A stretch of 64,000 bases of DNA from Phlebopus portentosus (GCA_037892935.1 JAYXKI010000004.1:1302001-1366000), one strand, 5' to 3'; shown: positions 22,975-34,800, counted from the stretch's first letter. Made by a program: numbers and translations. Notes: generated by a model from the letters alone, not told the origin.

Positions 22975-24314
22975 GAAACTCCTGTGCACTGTCTGATAGC
23001 TGAGGAGTGTCACAGTTCTTGGGGGCTGTTCGGTAAGATTAAAACGAGTGGAAAGAGAAGGGTGACTTTGGGGGGAAAACTAGAGAAGGGCTGATGCGTC
23101 AATCTGGGTTCCGGAGCAGTTCCGGAAGGGATGGAGGAGAAATGGGATTGAAGGCTGCTGGATATATGCGAGGGGGGGGATTGAATTAAAGAAGATAGGC
23201 GAAGAAGCAAGGCGGGAGAAGTCGAAGCAAGGGGGATTGGCGGTGGCGGTGCAAAGGTAATCGATGTCCTCACAGGTAATCCCTCAATGGATTCGAACCC
23301 TGGAGGCGGAAGACGATGAGACGAAGCTTAGAGAAGGACTTCCCCTAAGCGCTGACGATACGAAGGTGATCCTTTCGAGGATCCGACACGATATAATGGG
23401 TTACGACGAGTTACGACAGGTTTCAGTGGGTTACGAAATGAAACGAAGCGATACGACACGGAACGAGGCGATACGCAAGGGACTCAAGTGAGACCTTGCA
23501 TAGAGGCGTAGGGAGAAGTGATGAGGGTCTCTGACTTCAACACGGGTTGAACTGATCACACTGGGCTTGGGTACGACTGCAGAGCAGGAGACTCGAGGCG
23601 TATGAGACAGAACTATCATGTATTCGTGGAAGATAGAGTCGAGGAGAGTACAGGAAGAGTCGAATTGGTCTCGACTGTAGCTAAAGTGGGTTCAAGCCCG
23701 AGCTAAACTGTTTTCTGCTAAAACTCTCGAGCTCAAAACTAAGCTCCTACTATAAGTTGCTCGCCTATTTATAACTTTGTCCGAACCTGAGCCATCGGAG
23801 CGTCAGGGAGCATAACAAAGGGAAATCGAAAGTGAAAATCATAAGGGAACGCACGGGAACAAAGGACAAGGTGAGCATATCTGGAAGGTGGCGAGATAAT
23901 GTAAATAGAGCATAATATGAAATGTGAGCGCACACGGAATAATGAGCATAAGGATCATAAGGAACAAAACAAAATATGAATGCATATGGGACTCAAAAGG
24001 GGGAAAAGCCAGAGTGCATCGCATCGGGTCGAAACTTGGGAGGCGTCGGGGGCCGATTGCAGATCCTTCAATTTACCTCTCGTGCCCGGGTTTAGTAAGA
24101 TGAGCTAGCTAAGTCAGCCTTTGTAAGTTTTCGACTGGGTGGCTCGAGCGTCCGAAAGTTCTTTCTATGCAGCAGTCGAGTGTGAGAGGCTACAGTAGTC
24201 CATTCCACTTCAAATCAAATCGATCTGCACTGAGTTCCGCTGTTACGATGCAGATTACTGCGGAACACGTGTCATGTGCGTGATCTCAGACCTAGCGTGT
24301 CGATGCTTCTTACA
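22975..24314. repeat. Large inverted repeat, left arm (about 1.34 kb)
   Basis: The reverse complement of 25547-26921. Identity by eye is high (roughly 90% or more) over the whole arm, from GAAACTCCTGTGCA at the outer end to CGATGCTTCTTACA at the inner end. Similarity stops sharply at both ends. Read on the minus strand the arm begins TGTAAGAAGC and reaches TGCACA, so it could be a solo LTR (TG...CA) followed by a few shared bases. It includes a short open frame at 23264-23491 with no recognised product and, on the minus strand near 23283-23300, a perfect pol III B-box-like GGTTCGAATCC. Confidence 0.75.
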
Positions 24315-25546
24315 ACAAGCAGAGCAGGCTCTTGTGGCTTAATGAAAGACAACGAAGGTGCTATGGGTGGAGCTGACATCTGGCCTGTCGATGTTGATAG
24401 CCCTGGTAATGGAGCTATTGATTGTGTGTGGGGGTAGGGGGTGTGGGGTCGTCTACATCACCCTCTTGTTTTGCTCTCCAATATTGGGACTTGTTCCCTC
24501 TGGTGGAGTACCACTTCTTTGCAGTCTCGTCCCACCAAGCAACGAAGGTTTGATTGCCCGACTTGATAATGTACTGTCCTCATGATGTGCTCCACCTAGT
24601 GTTTGTTGGGAGAGCCGCCCACTGATCGTCAGTTAGATCCACCTTGATAGGCTGGGGGTGGAACGGGGATCGGGATGGTGTTCGGACAGGACTGACTTCG
24701 GATGACCGGCTCATCTTTGAAATTGATGACTAGTCGGAAGGCACCGAGGTAGATGATGAATGAGATGCTTGACGATGATTGGACTCTGTGAGTCACCCAG
24801 GAGAATGTCTGATGCGAGTTCCACAGAAGAGTGATTCGGAGTGCCACAATTGGAGGATTGATTGATTGTTTCAGAAACTATTAGGACACATCAAAGTCAA
24901 TCAGACCTTGACGGGCAAGATAGGGGTTGCTCGGATAAATCTGGGATGAGCACGGTCATCGACTATCAATGTGTCTCCTGCATAGAGTAGTGACGAACAA
25001 GTGGTTAAACTATGGGTTCGAGAGTAGGTCTTTCTATTATGTTAGGCGGCAAGACTAACGGGCATTGATCTCGAGGCAGCTAACACAACAACAAACAACT
25101 GGCTAACGTGAGTTGCTGGACTATGTCGCAGTGAAGGTAAGTAGAATTCAGTAAACTAATAATACAAGAGTAGATACCTATGTCGCAGTGAAGGTAAGTA
25201 GAATAGAAAGACAAGGAAACGAAAGAGTCAAACTATCTACTTATATAGACTTTGAGCACGGGAAAGGTCTACTCTAATGGGAAGTCACATGACAAGAAAT
25301 GGGATGATTAGTGAGCTTGATAGCACATTGTGGAATGTTCCGGCAAATAGATGAATAAGCACATAAGAAAAAGAAAAGAAAAGGAAAAAGAATATTAAAA
25401 TAAATGATGACATAAGAAAAGAAAAGGAAAATATTCGAGTCCTTACACATATCTCACTCATTCTTTGCTCATTTCTATTCATCCTTGTTGGAGTTTGAAA
25501 CAGATATTAAAACTATAGATTTTCCAACTTAGATCATGCAAAATGG
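24315..25546. other. Unique centre of the inverted repeat
   Basis: About 1.23 kb with no recognisable gene. It contains a 27-bp direct repeat (CTATGTCGCAGTGAAGGTAA...; 25121-25147 and 25178-25204) and a purine-rich A/G run (about 25365-25435). It may be the internal remnant of a retroelement or older DNA trapped between two insertions. Confidence 0.5.
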
Positions 25547-26921
25547 TGTAAGAAGCATCGACACGCTAGGTCCAAGATCGCATACGTGACACATGTTCTG
25601 CGGTAATCTGCATCATAACAGCGAAACTCAGTGCAGATCAATTTGATTTGAAGTGGAATGGACTACTGTAGCCTCTCGCATTTGACCGCTGTATAGGAAG
25701 AACTTTCGGATGCTCAAGCCACCCAGTCAAAAACTTACAAAGGCTGGCTTAGCTAGCCCATCTTACTAAAACTCAGGCACAAAAGGTAAATTGAAGGATC
25801 TGCAATTAGCCCCTGATGCCCCCAAGCTTTGACCCAACGTGATGCGCTCCGGCTTTTCCCTTTTGAGTCCCATATGCATTCACATTTTGTTTTGTCCCCT
25901 ATGATTCCTTATGCTCACCATTCCATATACATTCACATTTTGTATTATGCTCTATGGTCATTATCCTGCCACTTTTCAGATGTGCTCACTTCGTCTTTTG
26001 TTTCCCATGCATTCCCTTATGCTTATCACTTCCGATTTCCTTTCATTATGCTCCCTGATGCTCTGAAGGCTCAGGTTCAGACAATTTTATAAATAGGTGA
26101 GCAACTCGTAGTAGGAGCCCAGTTTGGAGCAGAGGACAGTTTAGCTTGGAACAGCTCAGTCCGAAGTTCAGTTCAGACTAGGAACTCACTCTAGCTACAG
26201 TCGAGACCAATTCGACTCTTCCTATACCCTCCTCGACTCTCTATCTCCCACAAATACATGATAGTTCTGTCTCATATGCTGGGAGTCTACTGCTCTGCAG
26301 TCGTACCCAAGCCCAGTGTGATCAGTTCAACCCATGTTGAAGTCTGAGACCCTCTTCACTCCTCCTTATGCCTCTACGCGAGGTCTCACTTGAGTCCCTT
26401 GTGTATTGCTTCATTCTGTGTCATATCGCTTTGTTCCACGTCGTATCGCTTCGTTTCATTTTGTAACCCACTAAAACCTATCGTAACTCGTCGTAACCTA
26501 TTATATCATGTCGGATTCTCAAAAGGATCACTTACGTATCATCAGCACTTAGAGGAAGTCCTTCTCTAAGCTTCATCTCATTGTCTTCCACCTCCAGGGT
26601 TTGAATCCATTGAGGGATTACCTGTGAGGACATCATTTACCTATGCATCGCCACCGCCGATCCCCTTTGCTTCGAATTCTCCTGCCTTGCTTCTTCACCT
26701 ATCTCCTTTAATCCAATCCCCCCCTCGCATACATCCAGCAGCCTTCAATCCCATTTCTCCTCCATACCTTCCAGAACTGCTCCGGAACCCAGATTGATGC
26801 ATCAGCCCTTCTCTAGTTTTCCTCTAAAGTCACCCTTCTCTTTCCCACTCATTTTAATCTTACTGAACAGCCCCCAAGAACTGGGACACTCCTCAGCTAT
26901 CAGATGGTGCACAGGAGTTTC
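25547..26921. repeat. Large inverted repeat, right arm (about 1.37 kb), CpG-depleted
   Basis: The inverted partner of 22975-24314. Most differences are transitions at CpG sites where the left arm keeps CG and this arm has TG or CA. It also carries an extra repeat unit of about 20 bp near 26420-26445. The B-box-like motif here is GGTTTGAATCC, one transition away from the left arm's copy. Confidence 0.75.
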
Positions 26922-27053
26922 AACGGTCAAGAATTGAGTGAGATATGGTGGTTTTTATATTTTGAGGTGTTCTGTATGACAAAAATCACAGAAGTCATGA
27001 GTGACAATACATATGAAAAAGGCTGTAATATAGTTGATTTTTGTGTTTCTGTA

Positions 27054-27266
27054 CAGTCAAAAAACTGATGCAATGAGTGTCATGTGATCATCGCTTCATA
27101 ACTCCGTCAAATTTTCGAATGTTTTTATAATATTTTTATTTCCAGAAAGCTGAGATTCACCGCTTTCCGAGAGTATTTTTTATTTTTGTGTAGCTACAGT
27201 AGTTGTAGAGTTATAAGGGAAACAGTTGAAACACGTCAATCATTGCATCAGTTTTTTGAGTAACTG
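27054..27266. mobile_element. Tc1/mariner-type MITE (213 bp), TA target site
   Basis: Terminal inverted repeats CAGT-CAAAAAACTGATGCAATG (left) and CATTGCATCAGTTTTTTGAG followed by TAACTG (right; one arm has a 4-bp insertion), bounded on each side by TA (27052-27053 and 27267-27268). CAGT ends with a TA duplication are the signature of Tc1/mariner elements. It is too short for a transposase and its interior is AT-rich. Confidence 0.8.
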
Positions 27267-27490
27267 TACCAAAGCAGATAGAATTTAATGCTTGTTAAAT
27301 TTTAGATGCAACCAACCGTCAAGCCTCGAACTGTTCCCAAGGCGATAACCCTGCATTCTGCACACCTTGCACATCACGTATTTTAGGAGGTAATGGCTCT
27401 ATGGTATAGAAGTCGATTCTATAATCGTCATTGTCACTACTGCACTCAAGTCAGAACAAAGTTCAAGTAAACAATATGATACCCACAGTT

Positions 27491-27635
27491 ATGGCATGCA
27501 GTGAAAATGTGCTGAATGATATGCATCTGCCAAATAGGCCATCCACTATGCGAAGATCATCGTCCCCCAAGCCCCAGGACCCTGAATGGTAGTCATAACA
27601 GACTTGTGATTGATCTGTGTTAAGACGTCAGATAT
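27491..27635. repeat. Diverged direct repeat, right copy
   Basis: The partner of 21991-22115 in the same orientation, with an insertion of about 18 bp relative to the left copy. Confidence 0.5.
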
Positions 27636-28559
27636 TGTCGACTAAGGGCGCATCGTGTCTAGATGCACCATCACACCTGGAGAAATAATAGATACCGAAT
27701 GACACAATCCAAGCCTGTCAAACGAACATAAGTAAGGCCCTTAAAACTGACAGGAGTGAACCTACAATCCGGGTCATCAGGGGAGTTGGTACGACAAGGG
27801 AAATGATGGTGAAGAGGCATATGGTTCTGAAGCAGTTTGATGAGCAAGGCAATGGCAACGTGGTCTACCATACTAATCCAATGGACTTTGTCTGCCTCAG
27901 CAACCTCATGTGCCCGCATGACAAGCATGCACACAAGCCGACTCTGACCGCCTGCACCTTAGCGGTTGGTAACGAGCAGGGGATGCTTGGAAAACTTTGT
28001 GCCTCATGAAATGACCGTCGCCAGTAAGGCCGGATGCAGGGGCTTCTCCAAAGCCGTTTTTGGCCCTGGAGAGCACACGTATTTGAGTCTCAAATGAAAC
28101 AACTGTACTAGATTGAGCAGAGGGACCTGTGTATGGCAGATTTGGAAGAAGACCTCGACCGAGCCCAGAGCAGATCTTATGGGGCATGCAATTAGAATAC
28201 AGTCAGAATATCCGCTGACAACAGAAAGATGGACATACCCGATTCGAAATGCCTCGCTCTCGAACATTTGCTCATCTAAGACCATTCATTGTAAGTCAGC
28301 GAGCGACCTCGGTTCAGTTCTGCCAGTAATGGGCTCGAATGTATTTACGTTGGTTCCTCCAGGGAATAGAGGTACGCTAGCAACTGCCCACCTAACGTAG
28401 AATGTGGAGTGAAGAGGCAAGGCGGAATTCGACCGACGAAAGCTACATGCCCACGTGATGCATTTCACGTGGACGTGTCGAGGTACACGACGAGTCCACA
28501 CATAAGCTCAAAGTCGGTCACTCAATTGACTCTTACCTCTGCTCGTCGGACCGCGGGTG
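27636..28559. other. No gene recognised
   Basis: Overlapping open frames on both strands (minus 27934-27671, minus 28285-28004, plus 28113-28400) have no recognisable motifs and no splice connection. The right end may contain further decayed RPB1 sequence. Confidence 0.4.
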
Positions 28560-29800
28560 CTCAGACGTCAGACATCCAGCTGTGATGAAGTCCACCGCAT
28601 TTCTGGCAGATCGAGCTTTGTGGCCAGTCTTCCATCCAGGTAAGCAAGACTGTCGTGGATAACTACGCGTCGCGTTCATGCAATCATAGGACTCTTTGTG
28701 AAATGAAGAAGATACCCAATTGTATATCTGTTAACTCTGGAGGGCTTTAAGCAGACGCTGTGGGTTTATGTCTCAACACCCATTGCTCGTTTCACCCCCT
28801 ACACTCCAGATTCACGCAACGTTTTCAGAGAAATCCCTGAAGATGAGATTGCTTTAACTCGAGCCATTAGAAGAGTACGCGCATCTAGACTGGATGACTT
28901 CTACGGCACTGCTTGTCCAACCTCCTCTAATGCGTCCAAGCATTTCCATCGATGGTGGCGCCTTGCGCAGCGAGGACGATAAGCTGGGTGATATCATAAA
29001 GCGCTTGCGAACGTACGTGGATGTTAAGAGACCGCTTACCGTGTTATGTCCAGTTCCATGCCACCGTATACATGGACAACGACATTGCTGAGACACCTCA
29101 AGCTCCACAAAAGTTTGGTCGACCCATCAAAGCTATTCTGACTCGTTAAGAGTAAAGGGCAAGGAGGGTCGTCTGCGTGGTGACTTGATGGGGAAACATG
29201 TAGCCTTTTCGGCACACACTGTCATCACCGGAGACCCAAACCTGGAACTTGACGAAGTTGGCAAGCCGAAGAGCATCGCCATTATTCTCACATACCAAGA
29301 AAGAGGTTACTAGGAAGAGCGTTTCGATTGACGTGTGGTTTAAAACTGTCTGACAGTGACTCCGTACAATATCGCGTACTTACAAGAGCTCGCGCGGAAC
29401 GGACCGAGAGAATACTTGGACCGCAATATGCGATTCGGGATACCAGGGAGTGTATAGATTTTCGGTACAATGAGCGTGCGGATGCATTTCTTCAGTATGG
29501 ATGGGTCGTTGAATGACACTTAAAAAGCGGAGAGTAAGTCTACCGTTCAGTAGCGCCTGATCTAGTCTAATTTATTTATGAACATAGTTATGTCCTATTC
29601 AACCGACAGCCATCGTTGCACAAGATGTCTGTGATGTGTCACAGGGTCCGACTAATGCTCTATTCGAGTGCGCGCCCATATGTTCTTGTCCGAACTCTGA
29701 CCAATTTTATGCAGACTTTCGTCTCAGTCTTTCCGTCACTCCTCCGTACAATGCCGACTTCGATGGCGATGAAATGAACGTGCAGTATGTCGTGTCACTT
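28560..29800 (+). pseudogene. Decayed 5' part of the RNA polymerase II largest subunit gene (RPB1)
   Basis: Successive plus-strand fragments match RPB1 in the correct order: ALWPVFHPG (zinc/clamp region), [108 protein letters not shown] and [15 protein letters not shown], which includes the catalytic NADFDGD metal-binding loop. The copy is broken by stops (for example CGA to TGA after YGWVVE near 29513), a single-base frameshift near 29415, and truncation right after the NADFDGD motif. Intron remnants with GT-AG ends remain (for example after QERG at about 29306 and after KSGE at about 29531), so it arose by DNA duplication rather than from a processed mRNA. The functional RPB1 must lie elsewhere. 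Confidence 0.9.
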
Positions 29801-31123
29801 CCGCCTTGTGTTATTGTTTCTGATCTCCGTGTAGCGTTGCCCAGGCCTTGTAGACTCGGGCCGAACTCAGTCGAATAGCGTGGGTCCGCAGACAGATCTT
29901 TTCGCCCCAAACGAACAAGACCGTTATGACTATCATGCAGGATAGTCTTTGCGGTATCCGCAAGTTCACCTTGCGCAATTGATACAGCCAAGCTTATGCG
30001 AACGATGATCATTAAGAATGTTATCGCCTTTGTAGCAAGCGTAAATCACAAGCCCAAGAGATAGATGCGGCAACGTACTATTATCTGAGGCATCATATCC
30101 AGTACGATATAATGCCCCCACGACCCACTTAGATATGCTGCCATCAGCGAAATAAGCGACGCTGAATATACAGCAGCCGACTCGACCACAATTGCGATAA
30201 CAGGAGAGAGACTGTTACGCCAAGGTGCACTTCTGAACTGACGGCCAGTCCACCAAATCCGGAACGCAATGAGCGCTTCGAGGGTCAAGCGAGGTGCTGT
30301 GAGAATACTGAAGTGACTTCAAATTACGGACTGACCAGTGCAGCTTGCATTCGTGAACAATGTGAGAGACAATATTGAGACGATCCACCGCTTCAGCTGT
30401 GGGATGAATATTAGCGTGCTTGGAGAAACGCGAGCGGCTGCAATGTTTCCAAACACTGCGCAGACTAGAGAGCGGCGCACACGATCGTTAGCGAAGAAGG
30501 GCGCTACCGTAGGAAAAAACCACACCTGTGCTAGCAGTCAAGAGCACTCCAGCGGGAATGAGCAAGCGGAAGTCGCGCCCCCAGACGATAAATAGACGAT
30601 AAATCTTGACAGTGGAAGTCAGCTATACTTCCATACCATCGTTTAATACCTTATCTGACAATGAAGGTATCCCCAAGCAGCGTCTGTAAGAGGTACATGT
30701 TTATCTTCGCAAGATAAACTGCATTAGATGAATCCAAAAGTACTCTTCGGCGCCTTCGCTGTTGTCCGATAGCTTGATGAAGGCGAAAACAGCTCTTCGT
30801 GCGTTGATTGAGACATGCTGTCATGGAACATATCACTCGAAAAATCGCAACTGAGCTCATCTCAACACTCACCACGAACGCAATGCAGTACATTAGGACG
30901 GAGACAGCCAAAGCTGGTTTGTTCAACGTCCTGGTGTCGGTGTCATTCCTCTTGAAGATCATTGTGTAAACAGCAGTGACAAATAGCGCCGTAAGTATCC
31001 CTGTATTAGATAGCAGAATTAGAGAAAGGTAATATTAATCCGGTGAAGAGGCTAGTACATACCAAACAGCATGGATTCAACAATGACTGCCAGGAGGGAG
31101 GCTTCATTGAGACTTATTGGCAT
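29707..31123 (-). CDS. Seven-helix basidiomycete membrane protein; 3' end antisense to the RPB1 fragment
   Basis: Start ATG 31123 ([20 protein letters not shown]). Exons then give a helix ([20 protein letters not shown]), [19 protein letters not shown] joined by an intron to [14 protein letters not shown] and [11 protein letters not shown], then [19 protein letters not shown] and [20 protein letters not shown] with DMMPQI, and the last exon (about 30025-29707) starting [18 protein letters not shown]. This is the same layout (GD.I..YR...VWGR; RIWW..R; VESG-like helix) as the group of the 5039-6390 gene. No function is known. The final exon stays open for about 100 codons and crosses the antisense of the RPB1 NADFDGD segment, so the C-terminal tail appears to be built partly on pseudogene DNA. 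Confidence 0.65.
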
Positions 31124-31855
31124 TCTGTAAGCAAGAGCTGCAGGCGCTACAACTAGAGTGATGTGATGCTGAAAGGAGACTCGTAGAAACGGCTAGTTAC
31201 TGTTTTGAGAGCATTAGACGACTCAAATATATGAACAATCTTCCGTTGATGGGATCAGATGTGCGAAGAGGACTCCCAAGTTTTTTTGTGCGGTGGGAAA
31301 GGCTTCGGCTAATCTCGTTGTCATCTTCCGGGTGGATTTGGGTTAAAGTGTCGACCTGACAGATCCAGCAGAGACGATAGATCCTGGCGGCGACTAATCA
31401 ACGCAAATGGTGGCGTGAGAAAAGTACAACTTTGGCACAACAGGCAACAACGCGGTCGCGTCCAATTTGAATTCAATCTCGACGGCTCACTACTAGTAAG
31501 TCGGTACTTGCATATCCATCCAAAAGCAGCTTCGTAGTACCATGGGGCTTCTCAGTCCTTCATTTATGTCATTCGTAATGACAACTGATCGAGACCTGGC
31601 CCGAGATCATGCTTCCGCTGTGATTCCTGTGCATCGTCAGAATATCGATGGATTTGAAATCTCGGGGACTTAGATAGATATCCGAAGCCCAGCCAACTGG
31701 CTCGATTTGGTGGTGCATGTGAGCATGTTGCAGGGTTTGGGTAAGATCAAAATCTTCCTACCTCGGTGCAGACGAGGTTCTTAAACGGCGGGGTGGAACG
31801 CTGAAAGTAGACCTACTCCTAGCTCCCCAGAAGTATCGTTTAAACCACATCTGCA
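31124..31855. other. Divergent intergenic region
   Basis: Lies between the minus-strand membrane protein gene and the plus-strand NRPS-like gene and presumably carries both promoters. No open frame or recognisable site. Confidence 0.45.
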
Positions 31856-34800
31856 ATGCAAGTGGAACCGACTCGCATTCCGTTCAAGCGGCCTCCCTTG
31901 GATGGCTCCTTAACCGTGCCCGAACTATACGACTGGAATTACGAACATAACAAGGATTATCCACTTTTCGTCTATGAGGATGGTCCAGGAACCTTGCGAA
32001 CCATTTCTATGAGACAGGGCGTGCAGGGAATGCATCGAGCCACGCTGTTGATACGCCAGGGATTTCCTGAGTTAGTTCAGGAAGAGGTCCAGGCTGGACA
32101 ACCGGTGATCGCCATACTGGAAGCCTCAGGTATGATCTTCCAGCATGTTTCCGCTTAGCTCAGATCAACTGAAGGAAAATTGGCAGATGCAGTGACTTTT
32201 TTTTGTACACTCATTGGAACGTTAAGGACTGGAGCTGCCATATTCTTGATTTCGCCTCGTAACACTCCTCAAGCAATTTCCTTCCTCCTTTCCCAGACGA
32301 AACCCATTGGCATCATAGTCTCCTCGGAGCCATCGATTCAACAACTCGCGGACGATTCGCTGAAGCTTTCGGCGCAAGTTTCACTACGAAGGGTCAACAT
32401 GCCAACTTTCCAAGACCTCTTTCCAGTTATGGGCTTCGACCCTAATTTCCGAACCGTAGAGTCTGCGAATCTGAGAATGAGCACACCTGCAATAATATAT
32501 CATTCATCAGGTGAGCATCTATCTGAACTAATAGAGGTTGGTATTGATAATAATCTTCATTGGAGGAACGGCTTCTTTTCCTAAGCCCATTGCTTGGACA
32601 CATCAAGCTTTATATTGGGTTTCAATCATTCCATGTGAGTTCACAGTAAGTTCTCTGATGGTCCGTGAATAAACCGATAATCCACCATTTGCTTATCAAA
32701 AGTCTCCGGGGAAAGCGATGTACCTGGCTCTATTATGGGGTGTCACTGTGTGCCCTTCTTCCATGCTATGAGCGGACTCCCGCTGACCGTTCCAGTTTGT
32801 TAAATTACTTAACTTTGCCTCTCCATGCTAATCCGAGATAGGCAACCGCCGGACTATCATCGCCGTGTTTAAACCACAGACACCGGCTATAGTTCCAAAC
32901 CCAGTAAATGTCTTTGAGGGCAGCTTAGCTACGAAAGCGGAATACCTACTGAGTCCCCCAACGTTTTTTGAGGTTGGTGCCTTTCCCAGTGAATTACTGG
33001 GGCCCTTGCGCTGAGTTTATCTCTCCGAAGCATTGGTCTCAGAATCCTAAATGTGTCGACGAGATGTCCAAGATGAAAGGAATTGTATTGAGCTCTATAA
33101 TTTCATTCCACTTCTTTGCTAACATTGCGGTAGGTATTCGGAGGTGGTCCTCTCGCGAAACACGCCGGTGATCTATTGGCATCAGAAGGAGTCAATATAT
33201 TCCAAATCTATGCATCGTAAGACGTCATTGGTGCTCTAAGAGAATCGTGCTAAAGATAAAAGCAGGACCGAGACACTTCTCTTGAGCGAGTTCCTACCAA
33301 GTTCGTTCATATTTCTTTATATATATATTTTGGTTTCTAATACGGAATAGAGAACCCTGGTATGGAGTGGCAGTATTTCAAATTTAATCCTAACAGGAAA
33401 ATCTACCTTGATCCATTCGGGGATAACCAACTCAGAGTCATCGTTGTGGTGAGTGTCGATCATATCGTGTCTCGACGAACGTTTATTTCTGTTATGAAGG
33501 CTACGGAGAACTATCGACCACTTGTTATAAACACAACGGTAGATGGAGTGGACGCTTACGCAACAGATGATTTAGTGTCGCCGCACCCGACAGAGAAATA
33601 TCTTTTCAAAGTGGTTGGGAGAGCTGATGCACAGATCATCCATTCAAACGGCGAGAAAACAAATCCAGGGCCACTTGGTAAGGACTTAGAAACGACTTGC
33701 AATGGTATGTTGATCATAGTTTAGAGACAATCCTTGACCAAGATCCCAATATCGATAAAGCGATTATGTTTGGGAGAGGCCGCTTCCAATGTGGAGTGCT
33801 AATTCAGCCAAGCAAGTTGCATTCGATCAATCCATCCGACGCGTCTGCAGTTGCGAAATTCCGAAATATGATATGGTACGCTTTCTCCGAACTCCTAGTA
33901 CTCGTATTGACTTCGTACAGGCCAACAGTCCAGAAAGTTAACTCACATGCACCAAGTCATTCTCGGATATTCAAAGAGGTGACATTTTCCGCGAAAAGAG
34001 TCTGGACTTAACTTATACTGCCTTCTAAAATATAAAGATGATATTAGTCGTCTCCCCGGACAAACCCTTTGAGTACACTGCAAAGGGGACTCTACGACGC
34101 CAAAGAGTCCTAGAAGAGTACTCATCAGAGATCAATGCGGTGTATGATGCAGTTAATGAAAGTGCTCAACCAGAGATCGATACGCCCGAAGATTGGTCGC
34201 GCTCATCAGTCCTTCGGTTAACAAGAACCATTGTTGAGCAAATCATGAAGAAGCAAGCGGATGGACTAGGAGATGATGCTGATATGTTTGAGCACGGTCT
34301 TGATAGGCGGGTCGTCTCCAGTTTGCTTTGTTTGGTGCGGTTTTGATAATCCATGACACCAGCCTTCAAGCCACTTGGGTTCGCAATACCTTTGTAAGGA
34401 TCCTCAGAGAATCGCACGGAATTCTCGTTCACAACCTTTCAAGCAACTTCGTATACGATCATCCGAACATAAATGCGATTTCCGACTATATATGCGCCAC
34501 TATCACAGGAGATGTACGCTTCGGAAGCAAGGAACAGGATGCAGTACAGAAGGAACTGTTGGCATTAGCTAGAAAATATACGGCTGCACTTCCGGAGTTT
34601 ACTGCTACTCCGAGAGCATGCCCTCCTGCACGCGTCGTATTAATCACTGGGAGCACCGGCTCATTTGGATCAAACTTGCTAGCTAAGCTCTTACAGAGTG
34701 ACTCGGTCAATCTCGTATTCGTACTGTCCAGACCTTCACCAGACGGTCCGGTGGACCAAAGACTCGTCAAGGCCTTTGAAAAAGAAGGGTTGAATGTCGA

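Noticed and set aside
23264..23491. Open frame within the left arm (MSSQVIPQWIRTLEAEDDET) as a gene
   Set aside because: The right-arm copy of the frame has an in-frame stop and many CpG transitions changing amino acids; no family is recognised. It may be an element relic.
28560..29800. RPB1 as a functional gene
   Set aside because: It has internal stops and a frameshift and is truncated after NADFDGD; far shorter than the full subunit.
34038..34346. A stop of the A-T-R protein at 34346 (reading D-R-R-V-V-S after HGL)
   Set aside because: The downstream exon resumes exactly at SLQATWVRN and a complete reductase domain follows, so a GC-AG intron is the better explanation.
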